Shown here: in pieces, positions 49,865 to 61,679 of the stretch | How positions within the stretch are numbered: the first letter of the stretch is position 1 | Layout: every line of letters starts with the position of its first letter | From: Nephrocerus scutellatus | Lineage: Eukaryota > Arthropoda > Insecta > Diptera > Pipunculidae | DNA length: 64,000 bases | Direction: 5' to 3' | NCBI GenBank assembly: GCA_947095585.1 | Contig: OX352763.1 | Coordinates: 59,615,016-59,679,015 of the forward strand | Position numbers and translations under genes: made by a program | The notes under the pieces: generated by a model | Seen by the model: only the letters and a program-made list of their open reading frames with translations | Told to the model about the DNA's origin: nothing | Database searches by the model: none

Positions 49865-50043
49865 ATTTGGAGGTTCTCTGTCAAGCGGATTGGCCAGTTC
49901 CCAGAGATGTCTCACTAAATTGACCCACACTTGTGTCTTCCTAAAGGAATAATCTATCGAATAGAGTTTGTTAGATTACATTGCAGAGGGGAAGAGGCAT
50001 TTGTGCATCGGTTGAACTTTTGTTATTTTTATGAAATTCTTCA
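49865..50043 (+). repeat. 179 bp monomer variant, copy 4
   Basis: Missing T in CATCGGTTGAAC, CACACTTGTG and upstream TTCTAC, but GCGGATTGG where copies 1-3 have GCGTATTGG. The next unit starts GGTTTCCTGTC, a private change. The stop-free frame runs 49931-50131. Confidence 0.95.
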
Positions 50044-51843
50044 ATTTGGAGGTTTCCTGTCAAGCGGATTGGCCAGTTCACAGAGATGTCTCACTAAATT
50101 GACCCACACCTGTGTCTTCCTAAAAGAATAATCTATCGAATAGAGTTTGTAAGATTACATTGCAGAGGGGAAGAGGCATTTGTGCATCGGTTTGAACTTT
50201 TGTTATTTTCATGAAATTCTTCAATTTGGAGGTTCTCTGTCAAGCGCATTGGCCAGTTCCCAGAGATGTCTCACTAAATTGACCAACATCTGTGTCTTCC
50301 TAAAAGAATAATCTATGGAATAAAGTTTGTTAGATTACATTGCAGAGGGGAAGAGGCATTTGTGCATCGGTTTGAACTTTTGTTATTTTTATGAAATTCT
50401 TCAATTTGGAGGTTCCCTGTCAAGCGAATTGGTCAGTTCCCAGAGATGTCTCACTAAATTGACCCACATCTGTGTCTTCCTAAAGAAATAATCTATCGAA
50501 TAGAGTTTGTTAGATTACATTGCAGAGGGGAAGAGGCATTTGTGCATCGGTTTGAACTTTTGTTATTTTCATGAAATTCTTCAATTTGGAGGTTCTCTGT
50601 CAAGCGGATTGGCCAGTTCCCAGAGATGTCTCACTAAATTGACCCACACCTGTGTCTTCCTAAAGGAATAATCTATCGAATAGAGTTTGTTAGATTACAT
50701 TGCAGAGGGGAAGAGGCATTTGTGCATCGGTTTGAACTTTTGTTATTTTTATGAAATTCTTCAATTTGGAGGTTCCCTGTCAAGCGGATTGGCCAGTTCC
50801 CAGAGATGTCTCACTAAATTGACCCACACCTGTGTCTTCCTAAAAGAATAATCTATCGAATAGAGTTTGCTAGATTACATTGCAGAGGGGAAGAGGCATT
50901 TGTGCATTGGTTTGAACTTTTGTTATTTTTATGAAATTCTTCAATTTGGAGTTTCCCTGTCAAGCGGATTGGCCAGTTTCCAGAGATGTCTCACTAAATT
51001 GACCCACACCTGTGTCTTCCTAAAGGAATAATCTATCGAATTGAGTTTGTTAGATTACATTGCAGAGGGGAAGAGGCATTTGTGCATCGGTTTGAACTTT
51101 TGTTATTTTTATGAAATTCTTCAATTTGGAGGTTCTCTGTCAAGCGGATTGGCCAGTTCCCAGAGATGTCTCACTATATTGACCCACACCTGTGTCTTCC
51201 TAAAGGAATAATCTATTGAATAGAGTTTGTTGAATTACATTGCAGAGGGGAAGAGGCATTTGTGCATCGGTTTGAACTTTTGTTATTTTCATGAAATTCT
51301 TCAATTTGGAGGTTCTCTGTCAAGCGGATTGGTAAGTTCCCAGATATGTCTCACTAAATTGACCCACACCTCTGTCTTCCTAAAGGAATAATCTATCGAA
51401 TAGAGTTTGTTAGATTACATTGCAGAGGGGAAGAGGCATTTGTGCATCGGTTTGAACTTTTGTTATTTTTATGAAATTCTTCAATTTGGAGGTTCCCTGT
51501 CAAGCGAATTGGTCAGTTCCCAGAGATGTCTCACTAAATTGACCCACATCTGTGTCTTCCTAAAGGAATAATCTATCGAATAGAGTTTGTTAGATTACAT
51601 TGCAGAGGGGAAGAGGCATTTGTGCATCGGTTTGAACTTTTGTTATTTTTATGAAATTCTTCAATTTGGAGGTTCCCTGTCAAGCGGATTGGCCAGTTCC
51701 CAGAGATGTCTCACTAAATTGACCCACACCTGTGTCTTCCTAAAAGAATAATCTATCGAATAGAGTTTGCTAGATTACATTGCAGAGGGGAAGAGGCATT
51801 TGTGCATCGGTTTGAACTTTTGTTATTTTTATGAAATTCTTCA

Positions 51844-52023
51844 ATTTGGAGTTTCCCTGTCAAGCGGATTGGCCAGTTTCCAGAGATGTCTCACTAAATT
51901 GACCCACACCTGTATCTTCCTAAAGGAATAATCTATCGAATAGAGTTTGTTAGATTACATTTCAGAGGGGAAGAGGCATTTGTGCATTGGTTTGAACTTT
52001 TGTTATTTTTATGAAATTCTTCA
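51844..52023 (+). repeat. Fused monomer 12/13
   Basis: The left part is F type (GGAGTTTCCC, CAGTTTCC); the right part is monomer 13 (CCTGTATCTTCC, ACATTTCAG, GCATTGG). In copy b these are two separate units at 54363 and 54543, and in the next block at 56163 and 56343. The exchange lies between unit positions of about 38 and 70 and removed exactly one monomer length. Confidence 0.88.
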
Positions 52024-52383
52024 ATTTGGAGGTTCTCTTTCAAGCGGATTGGCCAGTTCCCAGAGATGTCTCACTAAATTGACCCACACCTGTGTCTTCC
52101 TAAAGGAATAATCTATCGAATAGAGTTTGTGGGATTACATTGCAGAGGGGAAGAGGCATTTGTGCATCGGTTTGAACTTTTGTTATTTTTATGAAATTCT
52201 TCAATTTGGAGGTTCTCTGTTAAGCGGATTGGTCAGTTCCCAGAGATGTCTCACTAAACTGACCCACACCTGTGTCTTCCTAAAGAAATAATCTATCGAA
52301 TAGAGTTTGCTACATTACATTGCAGAGGGGAAGAGGCATTTTTGCATCGGTTTGAACTTTTGTTATTTTTATGAAATTCTACA

Positions 52384-52562
52384 ATTTGGAGGTTCTCTGT
52401 CAAGCGGATTGGCCAGTTCCCAGAGATGTCTCACTAAATTGACCCACACTTGTGTCTTCCTAAAGGAATAATCTATCGAATAGAGTTTGTTAGATTACAT
52501 TGCAGAGGGGAAGAGGCATTTGTGCATCGGTTGAACTTTTGTTATTTTTATGAAATTCTTCA
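52384..52562 (+). repeat. 179 bp monomer variant, copy 5
   Basis: Same missing T, CACACTTGTG and upstream TTCTAC, with GCGGATTGG as in copy 4. The stop-free frame runs 52450-52650; its stop is in the next unit, which has the private AATATATCG. Confidence 0.95.
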
Positions 52563-54838
52563 ATTTGGAGGTTCCCTGTCAAGCGGATTGGCCAGTTCAC
52601 AGAGATGTCTCACTAAATTGACCCACACCTGTGTCTTCCTAAAAGAATAATATATCGAATAGAGTTTGTAAGATTACATTGCAGAGGGGAAGAGGCATTT
52701 GTGCATCGGTTTGAACTTTTGTTATTTTCATGAAATTCTTCAATTTGGAGGTTCTCTGTCAAGCGCATTGGCCAGTTCCCAGAGATGTCTCACTAAATTG
52801 ACCAACATCTGTGTCTTCCTAAAAGAATAATCTATGGAATAAAGTTTGTTAGATTACATTGCAGAGGGGAAGAGGCATTTGTGCATCGGTTTGAACTTTT
52901 GTTATTTTTATGAAATTCTTCAATTTGGAGGTTCCCTGTCAAGCGAATTGGTCAGTTCCCAGAGATGTCTCACTAAATTGACCCACATCTGTGTCTTCCT
53001 AAAGAAATAATCTATCGAATAGAGTTTGTTAGATTACATTGCAGAGGGGAAGAGGCATTTGTGCATCGGTTTGAACTTTTTTTATTTTCATGAAATTCTT
53101 CAATTTGGAGGTTCTCTGTCAAGCGGATTGGCCAGTTCCCAGAGATGTCTCACTAAATTGACCCACACCTGTGTCTTCCTAAAGGAATAATCTATCGAAT
53201 AGAGTTTGTTAGATTACATTGCAGAGGGGAAGAGTCATTTGTGCATCGGTTTGAACTTTTGTTATTTTTATGAAATTCTTCAATTTGGAGGTTCCCTGTC
53301 AAGCGGATTGGCCAGTTCCCAGAGATGTCTCACTAAATTGACCCACACCTGTGTCTTCCTAAAAGAATAATCTATCGAATAGAGTTTGCTAGATTACATT
53401 GCAGAGGGGAAGAGGCATTTGTGCATTGGTTTGAACTTTTGTTATTTTTATGAAATTCTTCAATTTGGAGTTTCCCTGTCAAGCGGATTGGCCAGTTTCC
53501 AGAGATGTCTCACTAAATTGACCCACACCTGTGTCTTCCTAAAGGAATAATCTATCGAATTGAGTTTGTTAGATTACATTGCAGAGGGGAAGAGGCATTT
53601 GTGCATCGGTTTGAACTTTTGTTATTTTTATGAAATTCTTCAATTTGGAGGTTCTCTGTCAAGCGGATTGGCCAGTTCCCAGAGATGTCTCACTATATTG
53701 ACCCACACCTGTGTCTTCCTAAAGGAATAATCTATTGAATAGAGTTTGTTGAATTACATTGCAGAGGGGAAGAGGCATTTGTGCATCGGTTTGAACTTTT
53801 GTTATTTTCATGAAATTCTTCAATTTGGAGGTTCTCTGTCAAGCGGATTGGTAAGTTCCCAGATATGTCTCACTAAATTGACCCACACCTGTGTCTTCCT
53901 AAAGGAATAATCTATCGAATAGAGTTTGTTAGATTACATTGCAGAGGGGAAGAGGCATTTGTGCATCGGTTTGAACTTTTGTTATTTTTATGAAATTCTT
54001 CAATTTGGAGGTTCCCTGTCAAGCGAATTGGTCAGTTCCCAGAGATGTCTCACTAAATTGACCCACATCTGTGTCTTCCTAAAGGAATAATCTATCGAAT
54101 AGAGTTTGTTAGATTACATTGCAGAGGGGAAGAGGCATTTGTGCATCGGTTTGAACTTTTGTTATTTTTATGAAATTCTTCAATTTGGAGGTTCCCTGTC
54201 AAGCGGATTGGCCAGTTCCCAGAGATGTCTCACTAAATTGACCCACACCTGTGTCTTCCTAAAAGAATAATCTATCGAATAGAGTTTGCTAGATTACATT
54301 GCAGAGGGGAAGAGGCATTTGTGCATCGGTTTGAACTTTTGTTATTTTTATGAAATTCTTCAATTTGGAGTTTCCCTGTCAAGCGGATTGGCCAGTTTCC
54401 AGAGATGTCTCACTAAATTGACCCACACCTGTGTCTTCCTAAAGGAATAATCTATCGAATAGAGTTTGTTAGATTACATTGCAGAGGGGAAGAGGCATTT
54501 GTGCATCGGTTTGAACTTTTGTTATTTTTATGAAATTCTTCAATTTGGAGGTTCTCTGTCAAGCGGATTGGCCAGTTCCCAGAGATGTCTCACTAAATTG
54601 ACCCACACCTGTATCTTCCTAAAGGAATAATCTATCGAATAGAGTTTGTTAGATTACATTTCAGAGGGGAAGAGGCATTTGTGCATTGGTTTGAACTTTT
54701 GTTATTTTTATGAAATTCTTCAATTTGGAGGTTCTCTTTCAAGCGGATTGGCCAGTTCCCAGAGATGTCTCACTAAATTGACCCACACTTGTGTCTTCCT
54801 AAAGGAATAATCTATCGAATAGAGTTTGATAGATTACA

Positions 54839-55160
54839 TTTCAGAGGGGAAGAGGCAGTTGTGCCTTGGGTTGAACTTTTGTTATTTTTATGAAATTCTT
54901 CAATTTGGAGGTTCTCTGTCAAGCGGATTGGCCAGTTCCCAGAGATGTCTCACTAAATTGACCCACACCTGTGTCTTCCTAAAGGAATAATCTATCGAAT
55001 AGAGTTTGTTGGATTACATTGCAGAGGGGAAGAGGCATTTGTGCATCGGTTTGAACTTTTGTTATTTTTATGAAATTCTTCAATTTGGAGGTTCTCTGTT
55101 AAGCGGATTGGTCAGTTCCCAGAGATGTCTCACTAAATTGACCCACACCTGTGTCTTCCT
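54839..55160 (+). repeat. Foreign tract in the 15-mer array, matching 62939-63260
   Basis: GGCAGTTGTGCCTTGGGTTG is found only here (about 54854-54872) and at about 62952-62970. The next unit in both places has GTTGGATTACATTG, and the one after has CTGTTAAGCGGATTGGTCAG with CTAAATTGACC. At about 55160 the sequence turns into monomer 6 (AAAAGAATAA, TTTGCTAG) and the 15-mer resumes at monomer 7. A tract of roughly 320 bp is thus shared across 8.1 kb. Confidence 0.8.
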
Positions 55161-56882
55161 AAAAGAATAATCTATCGAATAGAGTTTGCTAGATTACATT
55201 GCAGAGGGGAAGAGGCATTTGTGCATTGGTTTGAACTTTTGTTATTTTTATGAAATTCTTCAATTTGGAGTTTCCCTGTCAAGCGGATTGGCCAGTTTCC
55301 AGAGATGTCTCACTAAATTGACCCACACCTGTGTCTTCCTAAAGGAATAATCTATCGAACTGAGTTTGTTAGATTACATTGCAGAGGGGAAGAGGCATTT
55401 GTGCATCGGTTTGAACTTTTGTTATTTTTATGAAATTCTTCAATTTGGAGGTTCTCTGTCAAGCGGATTGGCCAGTTCCCAGAGATGTCTCACTATATTG
55501 ACCCACACCTGTGTCTTCCTAAAGGAATAATCTATTGAATAGAGTTTGTTGAATTACATTGCAGAGGGGAAGAGGCATTTGTGCATCGGTTTGAACTTTT
55601 GTTATTTTCATGAAATTCTTCAATTTGGAGGTTCTCTGTCAAGCGGATTGGTAAGTTCCCAGATATGTCTCACTAAATTGACCCACACCTCTGTCTTCCT
55701 AAAGGAATAATCTATCGAATAGAGTTTGTTAGATTACATTGCAGAGGGGAAGAGGCATTTGTGCATCGGTTTGAACTTTTGTTATTTTTATGAAATTCTT
55801 CAATTTGGAGGTTCCCTGTCAAGCGAATTGGTCAGTTCCCAGAGATGTCTCACTAAATTGACCCACATCTGTGTCTTCCTAAAGGAATAATCTATCGAAT
55901 AGAGTTTGTTAGATTACATTGCAGAGGGGAAGAGGCATTTGTGCATCGGTTTGAACTTTTGTTATTTTTATGAAATTCTTCAATTTGGAGGTTCCCTGTC
56001 AAGCGGATTGGCCAGTTCCCAGAGATGTCTCACTAAATTGACCCACACCTGTGTCTTCCTAAAAGAATAATCTATCGAATAGAGTTTGCTAGATTACATT
56101 GCAGAGGGGAAGAGGCATTTGTGCATCGGTTTGAACTTTTGTTATTTTTATGAAATTCTTCAATTTGGAGTTTCCCTGTCAAGCGGATTGGCCAGTTTCC
56201 AGAGATGTCTCACTAAATTGACCCACACCTGTGTCTTCCTAAAGGAATAATCTATCGAATAGAGTTTGTTAGATTACATTGCAGAGGGGAAGAGGCATTT
56301 GTGCATCGGTTTGAACTTTTGTTATTTTTATGAAATTCTTCAATTTGGAGGTTCTCTGTCAAGCGGATTGGCCAGTTCCCAGAGATGTCTCACTAAATTG
56401 ACCCACACCTGTATCTTCCTAAAGGAATAATCTATCGAATAGAGTTTGTTAGATTACATTTCAGAGGGGAAGAGGCATTTGTGCATTGGTTTGAACTTTT
56501 GTTATTTTTATGAAATTCTTCAATTTGGAGGTTCTCTTTCAAGCGGATTGGCCAGTTCCCAGAGATGTCTCACTAAATTGACCCACACCTGTGTCTTCCT
56601 AAAGGAATAATCTATCGAATAGAGTTTGTGGGATTACATTGCAGAGGGGAAGAGGCATTTGTGCATCGGTTTGAACTTTTGTTATTTTTATGAAATTCTT
56701 CAATTTGGAGGTTCTCTGTTAAGCGGATTGGTCAGTTCCCAGAGATGTCTCACTAAACTGACCCACACCTGTGTCTTCCTAAAGAAATAATCTATCGAAT
56801 AGAGTTTGCTACATTACATTGCAGAGGGGAAGAGGCATTTTTGCATCGGTTTGAACTTTTGTTATTTTTATGAAATTCTACA

Positions 56883-57061
56883 ATTTGGAGGTTCTCTGTC
56901 AAGCGGATTGGCCAGTTCCCAGAGATGTCTCACTAAATTGACCCACACTTGTGTCTTCCTAAAGGAATAATCTATCGAATAGAGTTTGTTAGATTACATT
57001 GCAGAGGGGAAGAGGCATTTGTGCATCGGTTGAACTTTTGTTATTTTTATGAAATTCTTCA
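56883..57061 (+). repeat. 179 bp monomer variant, copy 6
   Basis: Same missing T, CACACTTGTG and TTCTAC with GCGGATTGG as in copies 4 and 5. The stop-free frame runs 56949-57149. Confidence 0.95.
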
Positions 57062-59221
57062 ATTTGGAGGTTCCCTGTCAAGCGGATTGGCCAGTTCACA
57101 GAGATGTCTCACTAAATTGACCCACACCTGTGTCTTCCTAAAAGAATAATCTATCGAATAGAGTTTGTAAGATTACATTGCAGAGGGGAAGAGGCATTTG
57201 TGCATCGGTTTGAACTTTTGTTATTTTCATGAAATTCTTCAATTTGGAGGTTCTCTGTCAAGCGCATTGGCCAGTTCCCAGAGATGTCTCACTAAATTGA
57301 CCAACATCTGTGTCTTCCTAAAAGAATAATCTATGGAATAAAGTTTGTTAGATTACATTGCAGAGGGGAAGAGGCATTTGTGCATCGGTTTGAACTTTTG
57401 TTATTTTTATGAAATTCTTCAATTTGGAGGTTCCCTGTCAAGCGAATTGGTCAGTTCCCAGAGATGTCTCACTAAATTGACCCACATCTGTGTCTTCCTA
57501 AAGAAATAATCTATCGAATAGAGTTTGTTAGATTACATTGCAGAGGGGAAGAGGCATTTGTGCATCGGTTTGAACTTTTGTTATTTTCATGAAATTCTTC
57601 AATTTGGAGGTTCTCTGTCAAGCGGATTGGCCAGTTCCCAGAGATGTCTCACTAAATTGACCCACACCTGTGTCTTCCTAAAGGAATAATCTATCGAATA
57701 GAGTTTGTTAGATTACATTGCAGAGGGGAAGAGGCATTTGTGCATCGGTTTGAACTTTTGTTATTTTTATGAAATTCTTCAATTTGGAGGTTCCCTGTCA
57801 AGCGGATTGGCCAGTTCCCAGAGATGTCTCACTAAATTGACCCACACCTGTGTCTTCCTAAAAGAATAATCTATCGAATAGAGTTTGCTAGATTACATTG
57901 CAGAGGGGAAGAGGCATTTGTGCATTGGTTTGAACTTTTGTTATTTTTATGAAATTCTTCAATTTGGAGTTTCCCTGTCAAGCGGATTGGCCAGTTTCCA
58001 GAGATGTCTCACTAAATTGACCCACACCTGTGTCTTCCTAAAGGAATAATCTATCGAATTGAGTTTGTTAGATTACATTGCAGAGGGGAAGAGGCATTTG
58101 TGCATCGGTTTGAACTTTTGTTATTTTTATGAAATTCTTCAATTTGGAGGTTCTCTGTCAAGCGGATTGGCCAGTTCCCAGAGATGTCTCACTATATTGA
58201 CCCACACCTGTGTCTTCCTAAAGGAATAATCTATTGAATAGAGTTTGTTGAATTACATTGCAGAGGGGAAGAGGCATTTGTGCATCGGTTTGAACTTTTG
58301 TTATTTTCATGAAATTCTTCAATTTGGAGGTTCTCTGTCAAGCGGATTGGTAAGTTCCCAGATATGTCTCACTAAATTGACCCACACCTGTGTCTTCCTA
58401 AAGGAATAATCTATCGAATAGAGTTTGTTAGATTACATTGCAGAGGGGAAGAGGCATTTGTGCATCGGTTTGAACTTTTGTTATTTTTATGAAATTCTTC
58501 AATTTGGAGGTTCCCTGTCAAGCGAATTGGTCAGTTCCCAGAGATGTCTCACTAAATTGACCCACATCTGTGTCTTCCTAAAGGAATAATCTATCGAATA
58601 GAGTTTGTTAGATTACATTGCAGAGGGGAAGAGGCATTTGTGCATCGGTTTGAACTTTTGTTATTTTTATGAAATTCTTCAATTTGGAGGTTCCCTGTCA
58701 AGCGGATTGGCCAGTTCCCAGAGATGTCTCACTAAATTGACCCACACCTGTGTCTTCCTAAAAGAATAATCTATCGAATAGAGTTTGCTAGATTACATTG
58801 CAGAGGGGAAGAGGCATTTGTGCATCGGTTTGAACTTTTGTTATTTTTATGAAATTCTTCAATTTGGAGTTTCCCTGTCAAGCAGATTGGCCAGTTTCCA
58901 GAGATGTCTCACTAAATTGACCCACACCTGTGTCTTCCTAAAGGAATAATCTATCGAATAGAGTTTGTTAGATTACATTGCAGAGGGGAAGAGGCATTTG
59001 TGCATCGGTTTGAACTTTTGTTATTTTTATGAAATTCTTCAATTTGGAGGTTCTCTGTCAAGCGGATTGGCCAGTTCCCAGAGATGTCTCACTAAATTGA
59101 CCCACACCTGTATCTTCCTAAAGGAATAATCTATCGAATAGAGTTTGGTAGATTACATTTCAGAGGGGAAGAGGCATTTGTGCATTGGTTTGAACTTTTG
59201 TTATTTTTATGAAATTCTTCA

Positions 59222-59401
59222 ATTTGGAGGTTCTCTTTCAAGCGGATTGGCCAGTTCCCAGAGATGTCTCACTAAATTGACCCACACCTGTGTCTTCCTA
59301 AAGAAATAATCTATCGAATAGAGTTTGCTACATTACATTGCAGAGGGGAAGAGGCATTTTTGCATCGGTTTGAACTTTTGTTATTTTTATGAAATTCTTC
59401 A
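59222..59401 (+). repeat. Fused monomer 14/15
   Basis: The left part has CTTTCAAGCGG (monomer 14); the right part has AAAGAAATAA, GCTACATT and CATTTTTGC (monomer 15). CTAAATTGAC, not CTAAACTGAC, places the exchange between unit positions of about 57 and 83. It ends the last 15-mer copy. Confidence 0.8.
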
Positions 59402-60481
59402 ATTTGGAGGTTCCCTGTCAAGCGGATTGGCCAGTTCCCAGAGATGACTCACTAAATTGACCCACACCTGTGTCTTTCTAAAGGAATAATCTATTGAATA
59501 GAGTTTGTTGAATTACATTGCAGAGGGGAAGAGGCATTTGTGCATCGGTTTGAACTTTTGTTATTTTCATGAAATTCTTCAATTTGGAGGTTCTCTGTCA
59601 AGCGGATTGGTAAGTTCCCAGAGATGTCTCACTAAATTGACCCACACCTGTGTCTTCCTAAAGGAATAGTCTATCGAATAGAGTTTGTTAGATTACATTG
59701 CAGAGGGGAAGAGGCATTTGTGCATCGGTTTGAACTTTTGTTATTTTTATGAAATTCTTCAATTTGGAGGTTCTCTGTCAAGCGGATTGGCCAGTTCTCA
59801 GAGATGTCTCACTAAATTGACCCACACCTGTGTCTTCCTAAAGGAATAATCTATCGAATAGAGTTTGTAAGATTACAATGCAGAGGGGAAGAGGCATTTG
59901 TGCATCGGTTTGAACTTTTGTTATTTTCATGAAATTCGTCAATTTGGAGGTTCTGTGTCAAGCGGATTGGTAAGTTCCCAGAGATGTCTCACTAAATTGA
60001 CCCACACCTGTGTCTTCCTAAAGGAATAATCTATCGAATAGAGTTTGTTAGATTACATTGCAGAGGGGAAGAGGCATTTGTGCATCGGTTTGAACTTTTG
60101 TTATTTTCATGAAATTCTTCAATTTGGAGGTTCTCTGTCAAGCGGATTGGCCAGTTCCCAGAGATGTCTCACCAAATTGACCCACACCTGTGTCTTCCTA
60201 AAAGAAAAATCTATCGAATAGAGTTTGTTAGATTACATTGCAGAGGGGAAGAGGCATTTGTGCATTGGTTTGAACTTTTGTTATTTTTATGAAATTCTTC
60301 AATTTGGAGGTTCTCTGTTAAGCGGATTGGTCAGTTCCCAGAGATGTCTCACTAAATTGACCCACACCTGTGTCTTTCTAAAGGAATGGTCTATCGAATA
60401 GAGTTTGTTAGATTACATTGCAGAGGGGAAGAGGCATTTGTGCATCGGTTTGAACTTTTGTTATTTTTATGAAATTCTTCA

Positions 60482-60841
60482 ATTTGGAGGTTCTCTGTCA
60501 AGCGGATTGGCCAGTTCCCAGAGATGTCTCACTAAATTGACCCACACCTGTGTCTTCCTAAAGGAATAATCTATCGAAAAGAGTTTGATAGATTACAATG
60601 CAGAGGGGAAGAGGCATTTGTGCATCGGTTTGAACTTTTGTTATTTTTATGAAATTCTTCAATTTGGAGGTTCTCTGTCAAGCGGATTGGCCAGTTCCCA
60701 GAGATGTCTCACTAAATTGACCCACACCTGTGTCTTCCTAAAGGAATAATCTATCGAAAAGAGTTTGATAGATTACAATGCAGAGGGGAAGAGGCATTTG
60801 TGCATCGGTTTGAACTTTTGTTATTTTTATGAAATTCTTCA
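60482..60841 (+). repeat. Doubled single monomer, 180 bp period
   Basis: Units 60482-60661 and 60662-60841 look identical. Both have TCGAAAAGAG, TTTGATAG and ATTACAATG, a combination not seen elsewhere, so this is a local one-unit duplication. Confidence 0.93.
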
Positions 60842-61021
60842 ATTTGGAGGTTCCATGTCAAGCGGATTGGCCAGTTCCCAGAGATGTCTCACTAAATTGA
60901 CCCACACCTGTGTCTTCCTAAAGGAATAATCTATCGAATAGAGTTTGTTAGATTACATTGCAGAGGGGAAGAGGCATTTGTGCATCGGTTTGAACTTTTG
61001 TTATTTTCATGAAATTCTTCA

Positions 61022-61200
61022 ATTTGGAGGTTCTCTGTCAAGCGGATTGGCCAGTTCCCAGAGATGTCTCACTAAATTGACCCACACCTGTGTCTTCCTA
61101 AAGGAATAATCTATCGAATAGAGTTTGTTAGATTACATTGCAGAGGGGAAGAGGCATTTGTGCATTGGTTTGAACTTTCGTATTTTTATGAAATTCTTCA
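61022..61200 (+). repeat. 179 bp monomer with an unrelated 1 bp deletion
   Basis: GAACTTTCGTATTTTT replaces GAACTTTTGTTATTTTT: a T is lost and a T is changed to C. The site differs from that of the other six 179 bp units and no long open frame results. It is unique in the window. Confidence 0.9.
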
Positions 61201-61679
61201 ATTTGGAGGTTCCCTGTCAAGCGGATTGGCCAGTTCCCAGAGATGTCTCACTAAATTGACCCACACCTGTGTCTTCCTAAAGGAATAATCTATCGAATAG
61301 AGTTTGTTAGATTACATTGCAGAGTGGAAGAGGCATTTCTGCATCGGTTTGAACTTTTGTTATTTTTATGAAATTCTTCAATTTGGAGGTTCTCTCTCAA
61401 GCGGATTGGCCAGTTCCCAGAGATGTCTCACTAAATTGACCCACACCTGTGTCTTCCTAAAGGAATAATCTATCGAATAGAGTTTGTTAGATTACATTGC
61501 AGAGGGGAAGAGGCATTTGTGCATCGGTTTGAACTTTTGTTATTTTCATGAAATTCTTCAATTTGGAGGTTCTCTGTCAAGCGGATTGGCCAGTTCCCAG
61601 AGATGTCTCACTAAATTGACCCACACCTGTGTCTTCCTAAAAGAATAATCTATCGAATAGAGTTTGTTAGATTACATTG

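Larger units (their letters stand above)
49865..59401 (+). repeat. 15-mer HOR array, 2699 bp when intact, with rearranged copies
   Basis: The monomer order is 1 (CACTTGTG, 179 bp), 2 (TTCACAG), 3 (GCGCATTGG, TATGGAATAAAG), 4 (GCGAATTGG, AAGAAATAA), 5 (consensus), 6 (TTTGCTAG, GCATTGG), 7 (F with GAATTGAG), 8 (CTATATTGAC, GTTGAATT), 9 (CAGATATG), 10 (GCGAATTGG), 11 (TTTGCTAG), 12 (F), 13 (CTGTATC, ACATTTCAG), 14 (CTTTCAAG, GTGGG), 15 (CTGTTAAG, CTACATT). Copy a (49865-52383) has 12 and 13 fused. Copy b (52384 on) runs 1-13, then a foreign tract, then 7-15. Copy c (56883 on) runs 1-13, then a 14/15 fusion at 59222. No copy is fully intact, so 2699 bp is inferred by combining them. Confidence 0.9.
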
